Part shown: one piece after another, positions 8,828 through 17,174 of the stretch | Numbering within the stretch: position 1 is the stretch's first letter | Layout of the letters: every line of letters begins with the position of its first letter | Source of the DNA: Mesorhizobium tianshanense | Lineage (GTDB): Bacteria; Pseudomonadota; Alphaproteobacteria; Rhizobiales; Rhizobiaceae | Direction: 5' to 3' | DNA: 64,000 bases | NCBI RefSeq assembly: GCF_007830515.1 | Contig: NZ_VLKT01000034.1 | Span: 1-64,000, forward strand | Position numbers and translations under genes: made by a program | Notes under the pieces: model-generated | The model's database searches: none | Seen by the model: only the letters and a program-made list of their open reading frames with translations | Told to the model about the DNA's origin: nothing

Positions 8828-9595
8828 ATGCTCGACGAAATCTCACCGTTGCGGCAGCGCTTCGACAGCCAAGATAGCTTGGAAGGCCAGGTCGACGAGA
8901 TTTATCAGAGGGCAAAGGAGCTCGGCTTCGACGGCCTGGTCTACGACTACACGCCGGTGCCGTTCGACCTCGACGGAAGCCTCAATATTCCATCGCTGCT
9001 CAAGCTACGAAACATGGCCGAGGACATGCACGACTACTGGTGCGTCCGCGGCTATTTCCGCATCGACCCCGTGCAGATCCTGGCGACGCGCACATCTGCT
9101 CCGTTCTTCTGGAGCTACGATGTAGATGCCGAGACCCGCATCAAGTGCTTTCTGACCGAGGAGACAGCTCCGGTCGCGCGCTACCTGCGCGAGCGGGAAG
9201 TTTTGAGCGGCGTCACAGTGCCGATCCACATGCCGCACGGCGACTACGCGACGGTCACGGCAGTGCGCTTCGGCCGACGAGCGGGCGACGAACAGGATGC
9301 GTTGCGCCATATTGCGGACTTCAGCCTGCTCGCGCACGTCTTTCACGAAGCCGCCTTCTCGCTGTTTGACGACGACTCCATGCGCTCAGCGGGCGCGGCG
9401 CGACTGACCGAGCGAGAGCGCGAATGCCTGCGTTATTCCGCGCAAGGACTTTCAGCCAAGGAAATCGCGCGCATCATCAACAGGGCCGTACCGACGGTGG
9501 TGCTGCATCTTAACAGCGCGGCGAAAAAGCTCGGCGCTAGGAACCGCACGCAAGCGGTGGTTAGGGCCTCGCACTACCGGCTGCTGGAGCACTGA
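8828..9595 (+). CDS. LuxR-family solo regulator of the plant-signal-responsive subgroup
   Basis: Start taken at ATG 8828, with TTGGAG just upstream. An earlier in-frame start at 8789 would overlap the lux-box-like site. The 255 residues comprise an autoinducer-binding domain (about 15-165) and a LuxR helix-turn-helix (about 190-250: LTERERECLRYSAQGLSAKEIARI). Aligning on the invariant DP (D80-P81, equivalent to TraR 70-71) and W95 (TraR 85) places methionine at the TraR W57 position and tryptophan at the Y61 position (M67 and W71). W57M and Y61W are the known hallmark of solos such as OryR, XccR, PsoR, NesR and PipR, which answer plant-derived compounds instead of acyl-homoserine lactones. 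No luxI gene is present. Flanking iminopeptidase genes and a peptide importer complete the typical context. Confidence 0.88.
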   Translation: MLDEISPLRQRFDSQDSLEGQVDEIYQRAKELGFDGLVYDYTPVPFDLDGSLNIPSLLKLRNMAEDMHDYWCVRGYFRIDPVQILATRTSAPFFWSYDVDAETRIKCFLTEETAPVARYLREREVLSGVTVPIHMPHGDYATVTAVRFGRRAGDEQDALRHIADFSLLAHVFHEAAFSLFDDDSMRSAGAARLTERERECLRYSAQGLSAKEIARIINRAVPTVVLHLNSAAKKLGARNRTQAVVRASHYRLLEH

Positions 9596-9621
9596 ACAGC
9601 CTTACCCTTCCCCAATGTGAC

Positions 9622-9637
9622 CTATCAGTTGTGATAG
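9622..9637. promoter_or_regulatory. Lux-box-like palindrome upstream of the second iminopeptidase gene
   Basis: CTATCA-GTTG-TGATAG is a perfect dyad with six-base arms. The outer bases extend it to a 20-bp lux-box-sized element (ACCTATCAGTTGTGATAGCT) with one mismatch. It lies 55 bp upstream of the GTG start at 9692, a usual place for activator binding. A close copy precedes the luxR gene. Confidence 0.65.
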
Positions 9638-9691
9638 CTGCCGAGCGTTTGGCAACCGCGCTAAAATCGGCCCGCAGCGAAGGAGGCGCAG

Positions 9692-10597
9692 GTGACCGCA
9701 TTGGAAACGGTAGAAGCCCATGCACCGTTCGGCGCTTATCGCACCTGGTATCGTGTCACCGGCCAGTTGGACTCGTCCAGGCTGCCGCTCGTGGTCGTGC
9801 ATGGGGGACCGGGCTGCACTCACGATTATGTCGATTCTTTCAAGGACATCGCCACCCTCGACGGCCGCGCGGTCGTTCACTACGACCAGGTCGGCAACGG
9901 CAATTCCACTCGGCTGCCGGAAAAGGGCGCCGACTTCTGGACGGTGTCTCTGTTCCTCGACGAACTCGGCAACCTGCTTCACCATCTTGGCATCAGCGAG
10001 CGCTACGCACTGCTGGGCCAATCCTGGGGAGGCATGCTCGGGGCCGAGCATGCGGTGCGCCGACCGCCGGGCCTGAAGGCGCTGGTGATTGCCAATTCGC
10101 CGGCCAGTATGCGAACCTGGGTTGCCGAGGCAAACCGGTTGCGTCGTGGCCTGCCGCAGAACGTGCAGGAAACGCTGCAGCGGCATGAAGACGCCGGCAC
10201 TATCACCGACCCCGCCTACATCGCCGCGTCGCGCGTCTTCTATGATCGCCATGTCTGCCGTGTCGTGCCATGGCCGCCTGAAGTGGCGCGTACTTTCGCG
10301 ATCATGGACGAGGATAATACGGTCTATCGCAACATGAACGGTCCGACGGAATTCCATGTGATCGGAACGCTGAAGGACTGGACGATCGAGGATCGCCTGC
10401 CGCTCATCGACGCGCCGACCCTGCTGATCTCCGGCAGGTTCGACGAGGCAACGGCGGAAGTTGTCCGGCCCTATGTCGAGCGCGTGCCTGGTTGCCGTGC
10501 GGTGGTGTTCGAAAACTCCAGCCACATGCCGCATATTGAGGAGAAGGACCGCTGCATGGCTGTGGTGTCGGGGTTCCTGTGTGAGATTGAAGAGTAA
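9692..10597 (+). CDS. pip: Proline iminopeptidase-like alpha/beta hydrolase (second copy)
   Basis: The GTG start is set by the strong AGGAGG at 9681. The 301-residue protein has VVHGGPGCTHDYV (oxyanion region), GQSWGGMLGAEHA (nucleophile serine), the acidic residue in SGRFDEATAE and the histidine in SSHMPHIEEKD, the full triad of the prolyl aminopeptidase family. It is a paralogue of the gene at 7806-8705, with the same lid region spacing (both contain a DRHVCR or YRHVCR element). It lies 96 bp downstream of luxR on the same strand behind its own lux-box-like palindrome, so it is probably a direct target of the LuxR solo. Two iminopeptidase paralogues flanking one solo fits the PipR/NesR-type arrangement. 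Confidence 0.85.
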   Translation: MTALETVEAHAPFGAYRTWYRVTGQLDSSRLPLVVVHGGPGCTHDYVDSFKDIATLDGRAVVHYDQVGNGNSTRLPEKGADFWTVSLFLDELGNLLHHLGISERYALLGQSWGGMLGAEHAVRRPPGLKALVIANSPASMRTWVAEANRLRRGLPQNVQETLQRHEDAGTITDPAYIAASRVFYDRHVCRVVPWPPEVARTFAIMDEDNTVYRNMNGPTEFHVIGTLKDWTIEDRLPLIDAPTLLISGRFDEATAEVVRPYVERVPGCRAVVFENSSHMPHIEEKDRCMAVVSGFLCEIEE

Positions 10598-10739
10598 TGG
10601 TCACGATCGAAGCGAAGGCGATGAGCGGTAGAATAATGACAGATGGAGAGGGACATGCATGCGATGGCTCTCTTGCAGAGACCCAAGAACAGACGCCACG
10701 GGGCGCCCTAGCCTGTGCATGTTCTTAGGCGCATGCCTC

Positions 10740-11451
10740 GAGGAGAGCCAAATTTCGGGAACGGATAGTCCCAGCAGCGCACCCACCGGTCAACGATCCT
10801 CGCCACTAGCTTGGTAGGGATTGGTTTACCATCTCGGATCGCAGCTGTGATTGTGCGATCGAACCGTTTGTCGCGTCGCCGCCTATTCAGATAGGCCCTC
10901 AATCGGTCGGGCTCGCCGGACAGCAGTTCATAGCGGGCTCGGGCAACATAGTCGCTTTGAACCGTGGTGAGCCCGATCACCCCGCCTTCCCTGCGGCCAG
11001 TCATCCTGTTGACCCGCCGACCACCTCCAATGCGGCCTTTGTCGGATCGCTGCCTTGGCGAGGCCCTCGGAAAGGGCAGCGCGAATGCTCTCCTGCTGGT
11101 CGGCAACTATATTGCGGATCAGGGTTGACGAGTGGTCGCGCAGCCAAGCCTCTGCGGCCACATTGCGGGCATCCCAGCCTACCACGATCTGAAATCCGCT
11201 CGGGGAGCGAAGCGCCGGCATTTGCTCGACGGTGGCAACGCCGCCGCCATTGAACGCCTGCCGGATTGCCTCATCCAGCGGTCGGAAAGCCGACTCGTCG
11301 AGGTTCATTGCCACAAGCGCTCCACAACCCGGCGGAGGACTATGTTGGACTGAATGTCGTCGATCGCCTCGATCCAGGCAGCACGAAGCATCCGCTCGTA
11401 AGTGGAGACAGGCTGTTCGAATCGTTCGCGAGGTGATAGGCGCTTGAGCAT
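10740..11451 (-). pseudogene. Phage head morphogenesis (minor head) protein, broken
   Basis: Three minus-strand pieces in different frames line up as one phage protein. 11451-11305 gives MLKRLSPRERFEQPVSTYERML and a stop. 11308 to about 11060 gives MNLDESAFRPLDEAIRQAF through RNVAAEAWLRDHSSTLIRNIV. About 11055 to 10790 gives RVNRMTGRREGGVIGLT through LNRRRRDKRFDRTITAAIRDGKPIP. The order and motifs fit Mu/SPP1-type minor head proteins of rhizobial prophages. The C-terminal half is missing and replaced by unrelated sequence. At least two frame breaks plus truncation make it a remnant. No other head or packaging gene is intact nearby. Confidence 0.6.
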
Positions 11452-11516
11452 GGGGAACTTGCCACGCAACGCGGTGTTGCTGGCTTATTTCTGCATTTTC
11501 ATTTCAGTGAGGGGCA

Positions 11517-11684
11517 ATGGCCAGCACACCTTTGATCGGTATTCTGATCACCTTCCTTGTCATCATTCTGGTGTTGTATCTCGTAAACCGATTGCCGCTT
11601 GACGGTCGTACCCGCCAGATCGCCCGGGTTATCGTGATCATCATCGGCATCATTTCACTGCTGAAATACCTCGCGGTGTTTTAA
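11517..11684 (+). CDS. Small two-helix membrane protein (Thivi_2564-like)
   Basis: A 55-residue protein starting MASTPLIGILITFLVIILVL, followed by a short polar loop (NRLPLDGRTRQ) and a second hydrophobic helix (VIVIIIGIISLLKYLAVF). GTGAGGGG upstream can serve as ribosome-binding site. Its length, the two helices and the central PLDG loop resemble small membrane proteins of the Thivi_2564 type that often occur in prophages. Lying next to a broken phage head gene, it may be a phage leftover. A holin-like role is only a guess. Confidence 0.55.
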   Translation: MASTPLIGILITFLVIILVLYLVNRLPLDGRTRQIARVIVIIIGIISLLKYLAVF

Positions 11685-12061
11685 GCCACCACGAAAGCGA
11701 CGTAAGCCACCGGCATTCCAGCCGGCGGGATCGGCCGCAAATCCTTCATGACCAGCACCGCTCAGCTTTGTGAGGTCGATGGTCTGGATCGGTCCGCCAT
11801 CGCGGCCAGCCAGTTTTGGATGGACATAGGGAGCTGCCGCTTTCGTCACGCCTGCCTGGGTCGGCCTTCGCATCACACATGACCTTCAGGCATGGAGTCG
11901 AGTGGGGTCGCGCCCGATGCCTCTACCCTCGCCTGCCGCACCGCTGATGCTTTATTCGGCGCACCACGCTTGCAACCACCTTCTGGTCTATTGCCACCAC
12001 GTGCAGGTTTGTTTGTTGAACTCTGGGATGATTATTTTTCAAAGGATTCTGTGGGCAATAA
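11685..12061. other. Stretch with a possible phage-gene scrap only
   Basis: On the minus strand, 11876 to about 11740 reads TQAGVTKAAAPYVHPKL then GGPIQTIDLTKLSG. This resembles the C-terminal tail of a small phage packaging-type protein, but it is too short to name firmly. Nothing else is recognised. Confidence 0.3.
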
Positions 12062-12304
12062 ATGAAACAAACACCCAAGGTCCTTTCGTCCGCAGACGGC
12101 AAACTACGCGTCGTCTTTTATGAAAACGAGAATGGTCTTTTTCAGTGGAGAGCACAGAAAATCATTCCTCCAGATCCAGACCTCGGTCACCCGGACCCCG
12201 AACGGGGACGCACCAACCATATCCCATCTGGATATTTTGCGCGGCTCGACGAGGCTGAGGGAGAAGCACGCAAGATCGTCGGTTGGCTCCGTGAGTCCAA
12301 ATAG
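12062..12304 (+). CDS. Hypothetical protein, 80 residues
   Basis: The small soluble product (MKQTPKVLSSADGKLRVVFYENENGLFQW at its N-terminus) has no motif I recognise. A proline-rich middle (IPPDPDLGHPDPERGR) is followed by an amphipathic C-terminal helix (LDEAEGEARKIVGWLRE). The codon pattern looks coding and the frame is intact, but the ribosome-binding site is weak. It stands alone in the island between a prophage remnant and the mobilisation module. Confidence 0.45.
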   Translation: MKQTPKVLSSADGKLRVVFYENENGLFQWRAQKIIPPDPDLGHPDPERGRTNHIPSGYFARLDEAEGEARKIVGWLRESK

Positions 12305-12645
12305 TGTCGTCCGTCCGTTCTGATAGCCGCGCAGGCGCTGCCTCTTGATAGGCAGAGGCGGCCAGTTCCTTGGACTGGAAATATCCTGGCGCCACGCTGC
12401 CTCGGGTGAGGATGCCTGGCATTCAACCGGGCGGCGATCCTAATCGGGGCGCTTCAATGAGGTGAAGAAGTGCCTGGCGAGCAAATGCTGATTTCTTCGC
12501 CCTCGTGGCTGCTTCAGCGGATAAGCATGCCCGGCGGACCCGCTAGCTCCCCACCATGGTTTGGTGTCGTGGGTCCTTGGAACGGAGTCGCATCATCGGC
12601 GTTACCGGCCAACCAAACGCTGCCAAATGATACGGAGGAACGGGC
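12305..12645. other. Intergenic, nothing recognised
   Basis: No convincing gene, repeat or RNA is seen between the two small hypothetical genes. Confidence 0.4.
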
Positions 12646-12915
12646 GTGATCGAGTTGACTGAGAAGGAAAAGCGCTTTCTCACACGCGTTGACACCATCA
12701 CTCACGTTCCCTGGTCGAACAAGGTCACCGCCGCAGATGCCACCGGCAAGCCAATGCGTATCGCAAGGGCAACGTTTACCCGATTAAGAGACGACGGTAT
12801 CATCATCCGATCTACTAGCGACCCGACCTCGAACACCTACGTCATTAATTCTGCACCCGTGACGCCACAAGTCGCAGAAGTGCAGGAAGCGAGCGTCCTG
12901 ATCGGGCGGGATTAA
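12646..12915 (+). CDS. Hypothetical protein, 89 residues, possibly helix-turn-helix
   Basis: The GTG start at 12646 is supported by GGAGGA 8 to 10 bases upstream. The protein starts MIELTEKEKRFLTRVDTITH and contains a helical stretch (GKPMRIARATFTRLRDDGII) followed by a beta-rich tail (RSTSDPTSNTYVIN). This could be a small winged-helix fold, but no family match is claimed. It is intact and transcribed toward the convergent hypothetical cluster at 12979-14384. Confidence 0.5.
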   Translation: MIELTEKEKRFLTRVDTITHVPWSNKVTAADATGKPMRIARATFTRLRDDGIIIRSTSDPTSNTYVINSAPVTPQVAEVQEASVLIGRD

Positions 12916-12978
12916 CCTGGCGGGATCGCTCTGATCTCAGCACCCGACGGCTCGGTATGAGGAGCAAAGTTCCCTTGA

Positions 12979-13233
12979 TTAGGCGGCTTTCCGCTTCTGC
13001 GCTTCCCGCTGCCTTGCGCTTGGCCACCCACGAGGGATCGTCGTGTTCCGATGAAACGGTCTTGGCGAGGCGCCGTCCGCGATCCACGAATTGAGGGCAG
13101 TCCCGTTCGCCAGCATCTTCTGTGATCGGTGCGGCTGGCGCGGCACGCGCCATCGCGAAGCGGCTCTGGCCTTGCCAGGTTGGCTTCGGTTCGGCTTCCT
13201 CTCGACAAGCAGCCAGCCGGGTTTGTCGGACAT
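12979..13233 (-). CDS. Hypothetical basic protein, 84 residues
   Basis: Start chosen at ATG 13233, with AAGGGG nine bases upstream and 10 bp after the stop of the preceding gene, so it looks like the third gene of a small operon. The product (MSDKPGWLLVERKPNRSQPG at the start, ending in a lysine/arginine-rich tail) is strongly basic and has no recognised domain. A DNA-binding or nucleic-acid-associated role would be only a guess. The frame extends further upstream, but that part overlaps the neighbour. Confidence 0.4.
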   Translation of the reverse strand: MSDKPGWLLVERKPNRSQPGKARAASRWRVPRQPHRSQKMLANGTALNSWIADGASPRPFHRNTTIPRGWPSARQREAQKRKAA

Positions 13234-13243
13234 GATTCCCCTT

Positions 13244-13645
13244 CTACCGAGACGAGTCTGGAAGAGCCTGCCCGGACGCTGCTTCCGCTTCGGCATCAGG
13301 CGAACCCGCTCGAAGATGGGTGAATACCCGAAACCAGAATCGGAACTCCTGTGTCCGCCCGTCGCAATGCGCCGAGAAGGCGTGCCAGGCGATTGTGGTC
13401 GCGGCTGTCTTTCCCCAAATGGCTTTCGCTGCCTCTGCAACTTCAGGCACGGTGCACTTCTCCAGGGCGGCGTCGCGGTTGAAGGCGTCCAGCAGATCGG
13501 GATCGCTCGCCGCCGAATGGTGAGATGCCGCAAGTGCGTCCGGTGCCAACTCCCTGGTGGTTGAAGGATGACGAGAGGCAGACGCTTCGCCGCTAGTCGA
13601 GGGTTCTTCCGCTGAAACCGGACGTTGGGTTGGATGGGTCTTCAT
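13244..13645 (-). CDS. Hypothetical protein, 133 residues
   Basis: ATG at 13645 is preceded by an excellent AAGGAGG. The N-terminal 50 residues are serine/threonine/alanine-rich and probably disordered (TQRPVSAEEPSTSGEASASR). The middle (DLLDAFNRDAALEKCTVPEVAEAAKAIWG) is helical, and the C-terminal part (WHAFSAHCDGRTQEFRFWFRVF) is aromatic-rich. No family is recognised. It is the middle gene of a three-gene minus-strand cluster that lies beside the relaxase module, so it may be an accessory gene of the mobile element. Confidence 0.5.
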   Translation of the reverse strand: MKTHPTQRPVSAEEPSTSGEASASRHPSTTRELAPDALAASHHSAASDPDLLDAFNRDAALEKCTVPEVAEAAKAIWGKTAATTIAWHAFSAHCDGRTQEFRFWFRVFTHLRAGSPDAEAEAASGQALPDSSR

Positions 13646-13667
13646 ATCTCGCCTCCTTTTTCGCCTT

Positions 13668-14384
13668 TCAGGCGCGGAAACAGCAGCCAGCCCGCCGCCT
13701 GCGGACCTGGGGACGCTGCTCGCCGTGAAAGACCTGTTCCGGCATCATCTGCTCGGCGATGCGCATCAGATCGCTGAGCGCCGAGCGGACTTGCGGCCAG
13801 GGAAACTCGGAGCATCCCTCCCAGGCCTCGCCCTCGCGCAACACGGCATCAAGCTTGCCCGCCACACCGGCGAGAGTCGTGGCAGGCGTCGTCGAGAATG
13901 CTTCCAGCAGATCCTCGGCACGGTCGCGGGCCTCGCGCTCGGCCCTGAGCGCGGCTGTATAGCCGCCCTCCCCGGCAGCCGCATCCCAGCGTGCCTGATG
14001 CGCTGCGAATTGGGCTTCGCCCGTCTCGCGGAGTGCCGCCATATCCGGCCCTTTGCCGAGCACTTCATTGAGCGCCTCGATCGAGTGAACGGTCACCTCC
14101 TCACTCTCGGGCTGGCAGACGGTCCAATAGGGAAAGCCGACGCTCTCGACCAGCCTCGTTTTCAGGCGCTGCTGCCTGAGGCAAAGCCGCTCGGTCAGCT
14201 TGTGAGCTGTCTCCCATTCCCGCCAAAGCACCAGCGCAGGGTCGGAAGGCACATTCGCCCTTCCTGCATCGCCAGCCAACTCATTGCCTTCTAGGGGCCA
14301 CGCTGTGGTAGCCGCCATTGTTCCCACAAGCACTCGCCTGCGGGTGACGAGAGGCAGAGTTGTGGTATTGTCGGAATCAATCAC
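13668..14384 (-). CDS. Hypothetical protein with possible Tat-like N-terminus, 238 residues
   Basis: The N-terminus reads LVTRRRVLVGTMAATTAWPL, a run of arginines followed by a weakly hydrophobic stretch, similar to a twin-arginine signal. It is followed by a helical, glutamate/alanine-rich body (EWETAHKLTERLCLRQQRLKT and TAALRAEREARDRAEDLLEA) suggestive of coiled coil, and an arginine-rich end. No catalytic motif is seen. It is the first gene of the three-gene cluster ending at 12979 and is divergent from the Xre-family gene at 14501, sharing the intergenic region with the palindrome at 14477. Function unknown. Confidence 0.55.
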   Translation of the reverse strand: MIDSDNTTTLPLVTRRRVLVGTMAATTAWPLEGNELAGDAGRANVPSDPALVLWREWETAHKLTERLCLRQQRLKTRLVESVGFPYWTVCQPESEEVTVHSIEALNEVLGKGPDMAALRETGEAQFAAHQARWDAAAGEGGYTAALRAEREARDRAEDLLEAFSTTPATTLAGVAGKLDAVLREGEAWEGCSEFPWPQVRSALSDLMRIAEQMMPEQVFHGEQRPQVRRRRAGCCFRA

Positions 14385-14476
14385 GATCCGAGCTCCTAAC
14401 AGCTTGGTTGTGGTTAGGTCGGGCTAAGCGTGTCAGCGCTCAGCTCGGCCGTTTAGGGAATCTCATCATACAAATT

Positions 14477-14490
14477 GATTGACGTCAATC
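14477..14490. promoter_or_regulatory. Perfect 14-bp palindrome, candidate Xre operator
   Basis: GATTGACGTCAATC lies 10 bp before the ATG of the Xre-family gene. Small Xre regulators usually repress their own promoter through such a dyad. It is also positioned to affect the divergent gene at 14384. Confidence 0.55.
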
Positions 14491-14500
14491 GGATTGTAGC

Positions 14501-14731
14501 ATGGAAAATGCGCTAACGATAGAGCAGTGTCGCGGCGCTCGGGCAATGCTTGGGTGGAGCCAAGCCGAATTATCTAGAGCCGCCAATGTGGCTCGACAGA
14601 CGATTGCGGATTTTGAGCGTGGGGCGCGCATTCCAATCGCCAACAACCTCATAAGTATAAGACATACGCTTGAGAGGGCCGGAATCGAGTTCTTGTCCGA
14701 GAACGGTATCCGTCTAAGAACCCGGATCTGA
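14501..14731 (+). CDS. Xre-family transcriptional regulator, 76 residues
   Basis: A single helix-turn-helix domain fills the protein: CRGARAMLGWSQAELSRAANV, then RQTIADFERGARIP, then LERAGIEFLSENGIRL. The layout is that of short Xre/Cro regulators common on mobile elements of alphaproteobacteria. It is convergent with the relaxase gene ending at 14803. It probably controls itself and possibly mobilisation functions through the palindrome directly upstream. No partner toxin is apparent. Confidence 0.8.
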   Translation: MENALTIEQCRGARAMLGWSQAELSRAANVARQTIADFERGARIPIANNLISIRHTLERAGIEFLSENGIRLRTRI

Positions 14732-14802
14732 CAACCGCCTGCCAGTAGGCTTCGCTATCGTTGCGGACAGCAGGAGCTAAAGAATGCCGCGCCTGTGGGA
14801 TC

Positions 14803-16908
14803 TCACAACCCCAGCCCCCGCTTTCTGCCGAAGCCCCATTCGATGCCGCCGCTGTCACGCACGACGCCGCTGATGTGCTGGCCGATGCGATTGTCGAGCA
14901 TCGGCTGCCAGGGCACGAGTTGGAAGCCGAGGCCATCGTCGATCATGGCGAAACGCCCGCTGGCAAGACGAGCCGAGCCGAGGAGCGTGCCACCGACATA
15001 GTTGCCGGGCTGTGCGGGCTCGAAGGTGAGGCCGCGCGCAGTGGCCATTTCCTTGCCGACGCGCGCGACCTCCTGGCCCTCCAGCGTGGCAACAAGATCG
15101 CGCGAGAAGGTGATGGTCCTGCTCGTCGCATCGCGGTTGGCGTGGCCCATCCTGACGAGCTGGGCAGCCCGTTTGTCGAGAGCGTTGTCCACGTCGAGAC
15201 CAAAGCCTGACCGGACCAGCGGCACGGGGTTCCTGGCGGTCAGCTCCCGGTCGAGCCAGGTGGCGCCGTCGCTGCCGATTTGCGCGTCCAGATCGAGCGT
15301 CGAGAGCACGCGGACGGAGAAGTCCTTGCCGCGGTCGCGGGCATCGTAGGCGATGCCGCGCTCGGGCAGGTTTTCGGGAATGCGCCAGTGGTCTTCGTCG
15401 ATGCGTTCGACGTGGCCGGCCCGGCGCAGCGCTTCGAGACGGCGGACATGGAAACGGACGAAGGCGTCCGGGTCCTTGCCCTGCTCCATGAATGTCTCGC
15501 GGATCGCCTCCAGGTGCCTGCTCGGGCGATAGATGCCATCCTCGCCAGCTACGATGCTGACGTTCTGGTCGGCCGCACGCGGCTCCTCCTTCGGCAGGAT
15601 CGGATCGAGCGCCACGATATCGCCGCGCTGAATGTCTTCGAGCTTTGCCGCATCCGCGGTCTCGACATAGTGGGTGTGGCCGTCCACGCCATCGATGACG
15701 AGCGACAGCCGGTCGCTCATCTCGTCGTCGGCAAGGCCCTTGGCGAGCACACGGCCAACGACGGGTTCTGTGATGGTCCGCCGGTGCGTCACATATTGGG
15801 CCGGGCCCCGTTCATCGGCGAGGCCGTGCTCCTCGAGCGCCCGATGCATGGAATTGATGATGTCGTTGTGCTCGCCAATCGACCGCAAGGTGCTTTCGGC
15901 TCTATCGGAAACGATCCATTGGCCGGGCTCGATTTCGGTCGCGAGGTCGAGGTGTTCCAGCTTCTTCGCCCGATCGATCAGCAGGTAGCGGTTGCTGCGA
16001 ACGGTATAGCTGTCGCTGGCATCGGGCCGAAGGTCGACAACATCGTGCTCCCGCTGTTCGGCGATCAGCATGCGGTCGAGCCGGGTCAGCCGTTCGGCGT
16101 CCACCTCGTTGGCGAGCTTGTGGGCGACCTCGATCTCGCTTTGCAGGCCGAGTTCCCGTTCCACCAGTTCGCTTGCCCGGTGACGGACGCCATGGGCGAT
16201 GTAGTCGCCGGCGATGTTCAGGATCTTGCCGTCATCGGTGATGCCGCGCACCAGCACATGGGTATGTGGATGGCCGGTGTTGTGGTGGTCAACGGCGATC
16301 CAGTCGAGGTGCGTGTCGAGGTCGGCTTCCATCTGCCGCATGAGGTCGCGGGTGAAGGACCGCAGGTCTTCCATCTCGGCGGCATCCTCCGGCGCGACGA
16401 TGAAGCGGAACTGATGCCGGTCGCCTCGACCGCGTTCGACAAAAGCCTTGCCGTCGGCCTCGTCGTCGAAGGCCGAATACACCCTGCCCTTCTCGCCGTC
16501 CCTGGTCACGCCGTCGCGCTGGAGATAGCGCAGGTGCGCATCGACGGCCTTGCTGGTCGTGACGAATTTTTGGCCGCGCCCGGTCGCCTTCGTTCGCCCC
16601 GGCAGCTTGACGACGCGCGCCTTCACCACGACGCGGCGGGAGCGAAAGCGCATGCCGCCGCCGTCCTGCCGCCATCCGCCCGCAACCTTCGGCAACCCTG
16701 CCGCCATCTTGCCGCCTCGGCCGCGGGCGTTGAAGCGGCCACTCCCCTTCCCCGCGCTTCCACCGATGCGATAGGGATTGCCACCTTGTTTGCGGATGGC
16801 GATCTCGACCTGACGCACGAAGGGCAGCGTACGCGGATTGACCGGCGCGGCACGGCGGCGCGGCCGGCCGATGCGGATCTGGAATCTGTCGTCATCACCA
16901 TCTGCCAT
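14803..16908 (-). CDS. MOBP-type relaxase with DUF3363 domain
   Basis: The 701-residue protein has an arginine/glycine-rich N-terminus (about 1-110), a VirD2-like relaxase domain (about 120-290) and a DUF3363 C-terminal half. The metal-binding three-histidine region is visible as DWIAVDHHNTGHPHTHVLVRG. An upstream block with YLQRDGVTRDGEKGRVYSAF is typical of this group. It should nick the element at oriT and lead single-stranded transfer through a host conjugation channel. The gene appears full length, whereas its usual companions (lytic transglycosylase, DUF736) downstream of 17 kb are broken. No coupling protein or type IV secretion genes are present in the window, so the element is at most mobilisable. 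Confidence 0.9.
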   Translation of the reverse strand: MADGDDDRFQIRIGRPRRRAAPVNPRTLPFVRQVEIAIRKQGGNPYRIGGSAGKGSGRFNARGRGGKMAAGLPKVAGGWRQDGGGMRFRSRRVVVKARVVKLPGRTKATGRGQKFVTTSKAVDAHLRYLQRDGVTRDGEKGRVYSAFDDEADGKAFVERGRGDRHQFRFIVAPEDAAEMEDLRSFTRDLMRQMEADLDTHLDWIAVDHHNTGHPHTHVLVRGITDDGKILNIAGDYIAHGVRHRASELVERELGLQSEIEVAHKLANEVDAERLTRLDRMLIAEQREHDVVDLRPDASDSYTVRSNRYLLIDRAKKLEHLDLATEIEPGQWIVSDRAESTLRSIGEHNDIINSMHRALEEHGLADERGPAQYVTHRRTITEPVVGRVLAKGLADDEMSDRLSLVIDGVDGHTHYVETADAAKLEDIQRGDIVALDPILPKEEPRAADQNVSIVAGEDGIYRPSRHLEAIRETFMEQGKDPDAFVRFHVRRLEALRRAGHVERIDEDHWRIPENLPERGIAYDARDRGKDFSVRVLSTLDLDAQIGSDGATWLDRELTARNPVPLVRSGFGLDVDNALDKRAAQLVRMGHANRDATSRTITFSRDLVATLEGQEVARVGKEMATARGLTFEPAQPGNYVGGTLLGSARLASGRFAMIDDGLGFQLVPWQPMLDNRIGQHISGVVRDSGGIEWGFGRKRGLGL

Positions 16909-17074
16909 GACGACAGCATCGGGGCTCTGATCGCGCGCTTCAAGGTGGCCGGAGCGCAGAGCGTGCCAGGGCGTGGAAAGACTTGCCGTGGCGTAGACAT
17001 GGCGGAACGCACATCACTGCGGCACCGCGTCTTTCCGTTTCAGATCAACAGGATAGCGGATCGACTGGCATTCT

Positions 17075-17174
17075 TCGCACCTCGCGTCGTGCCGTTTTGG
17101 CGTCCGCACGCCTCGCAAAAAACAATGTGCAGACAACAACTTACGAGCAACGCGAGGTGCGAGCGCCAGCTCGC
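17075..17174. repeat. Inverted repeats upstream of the relaxase gene, candidate oriT region
   Basis: TCGCACCTCGCGT (17075-17087) is repeated in inverse at 17150-17162 (ACGCGAGGTGCGA), and directly beside it GCGAGC-GCCA-GCTCGC (17159-17174) forms a perfect hairpin. The region lies in the non-coding stretch 167-266 bp upstream of the relaxase start, where oriT is often found. The nic site is not identified; the role is inferred. Confidence 0.4.
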
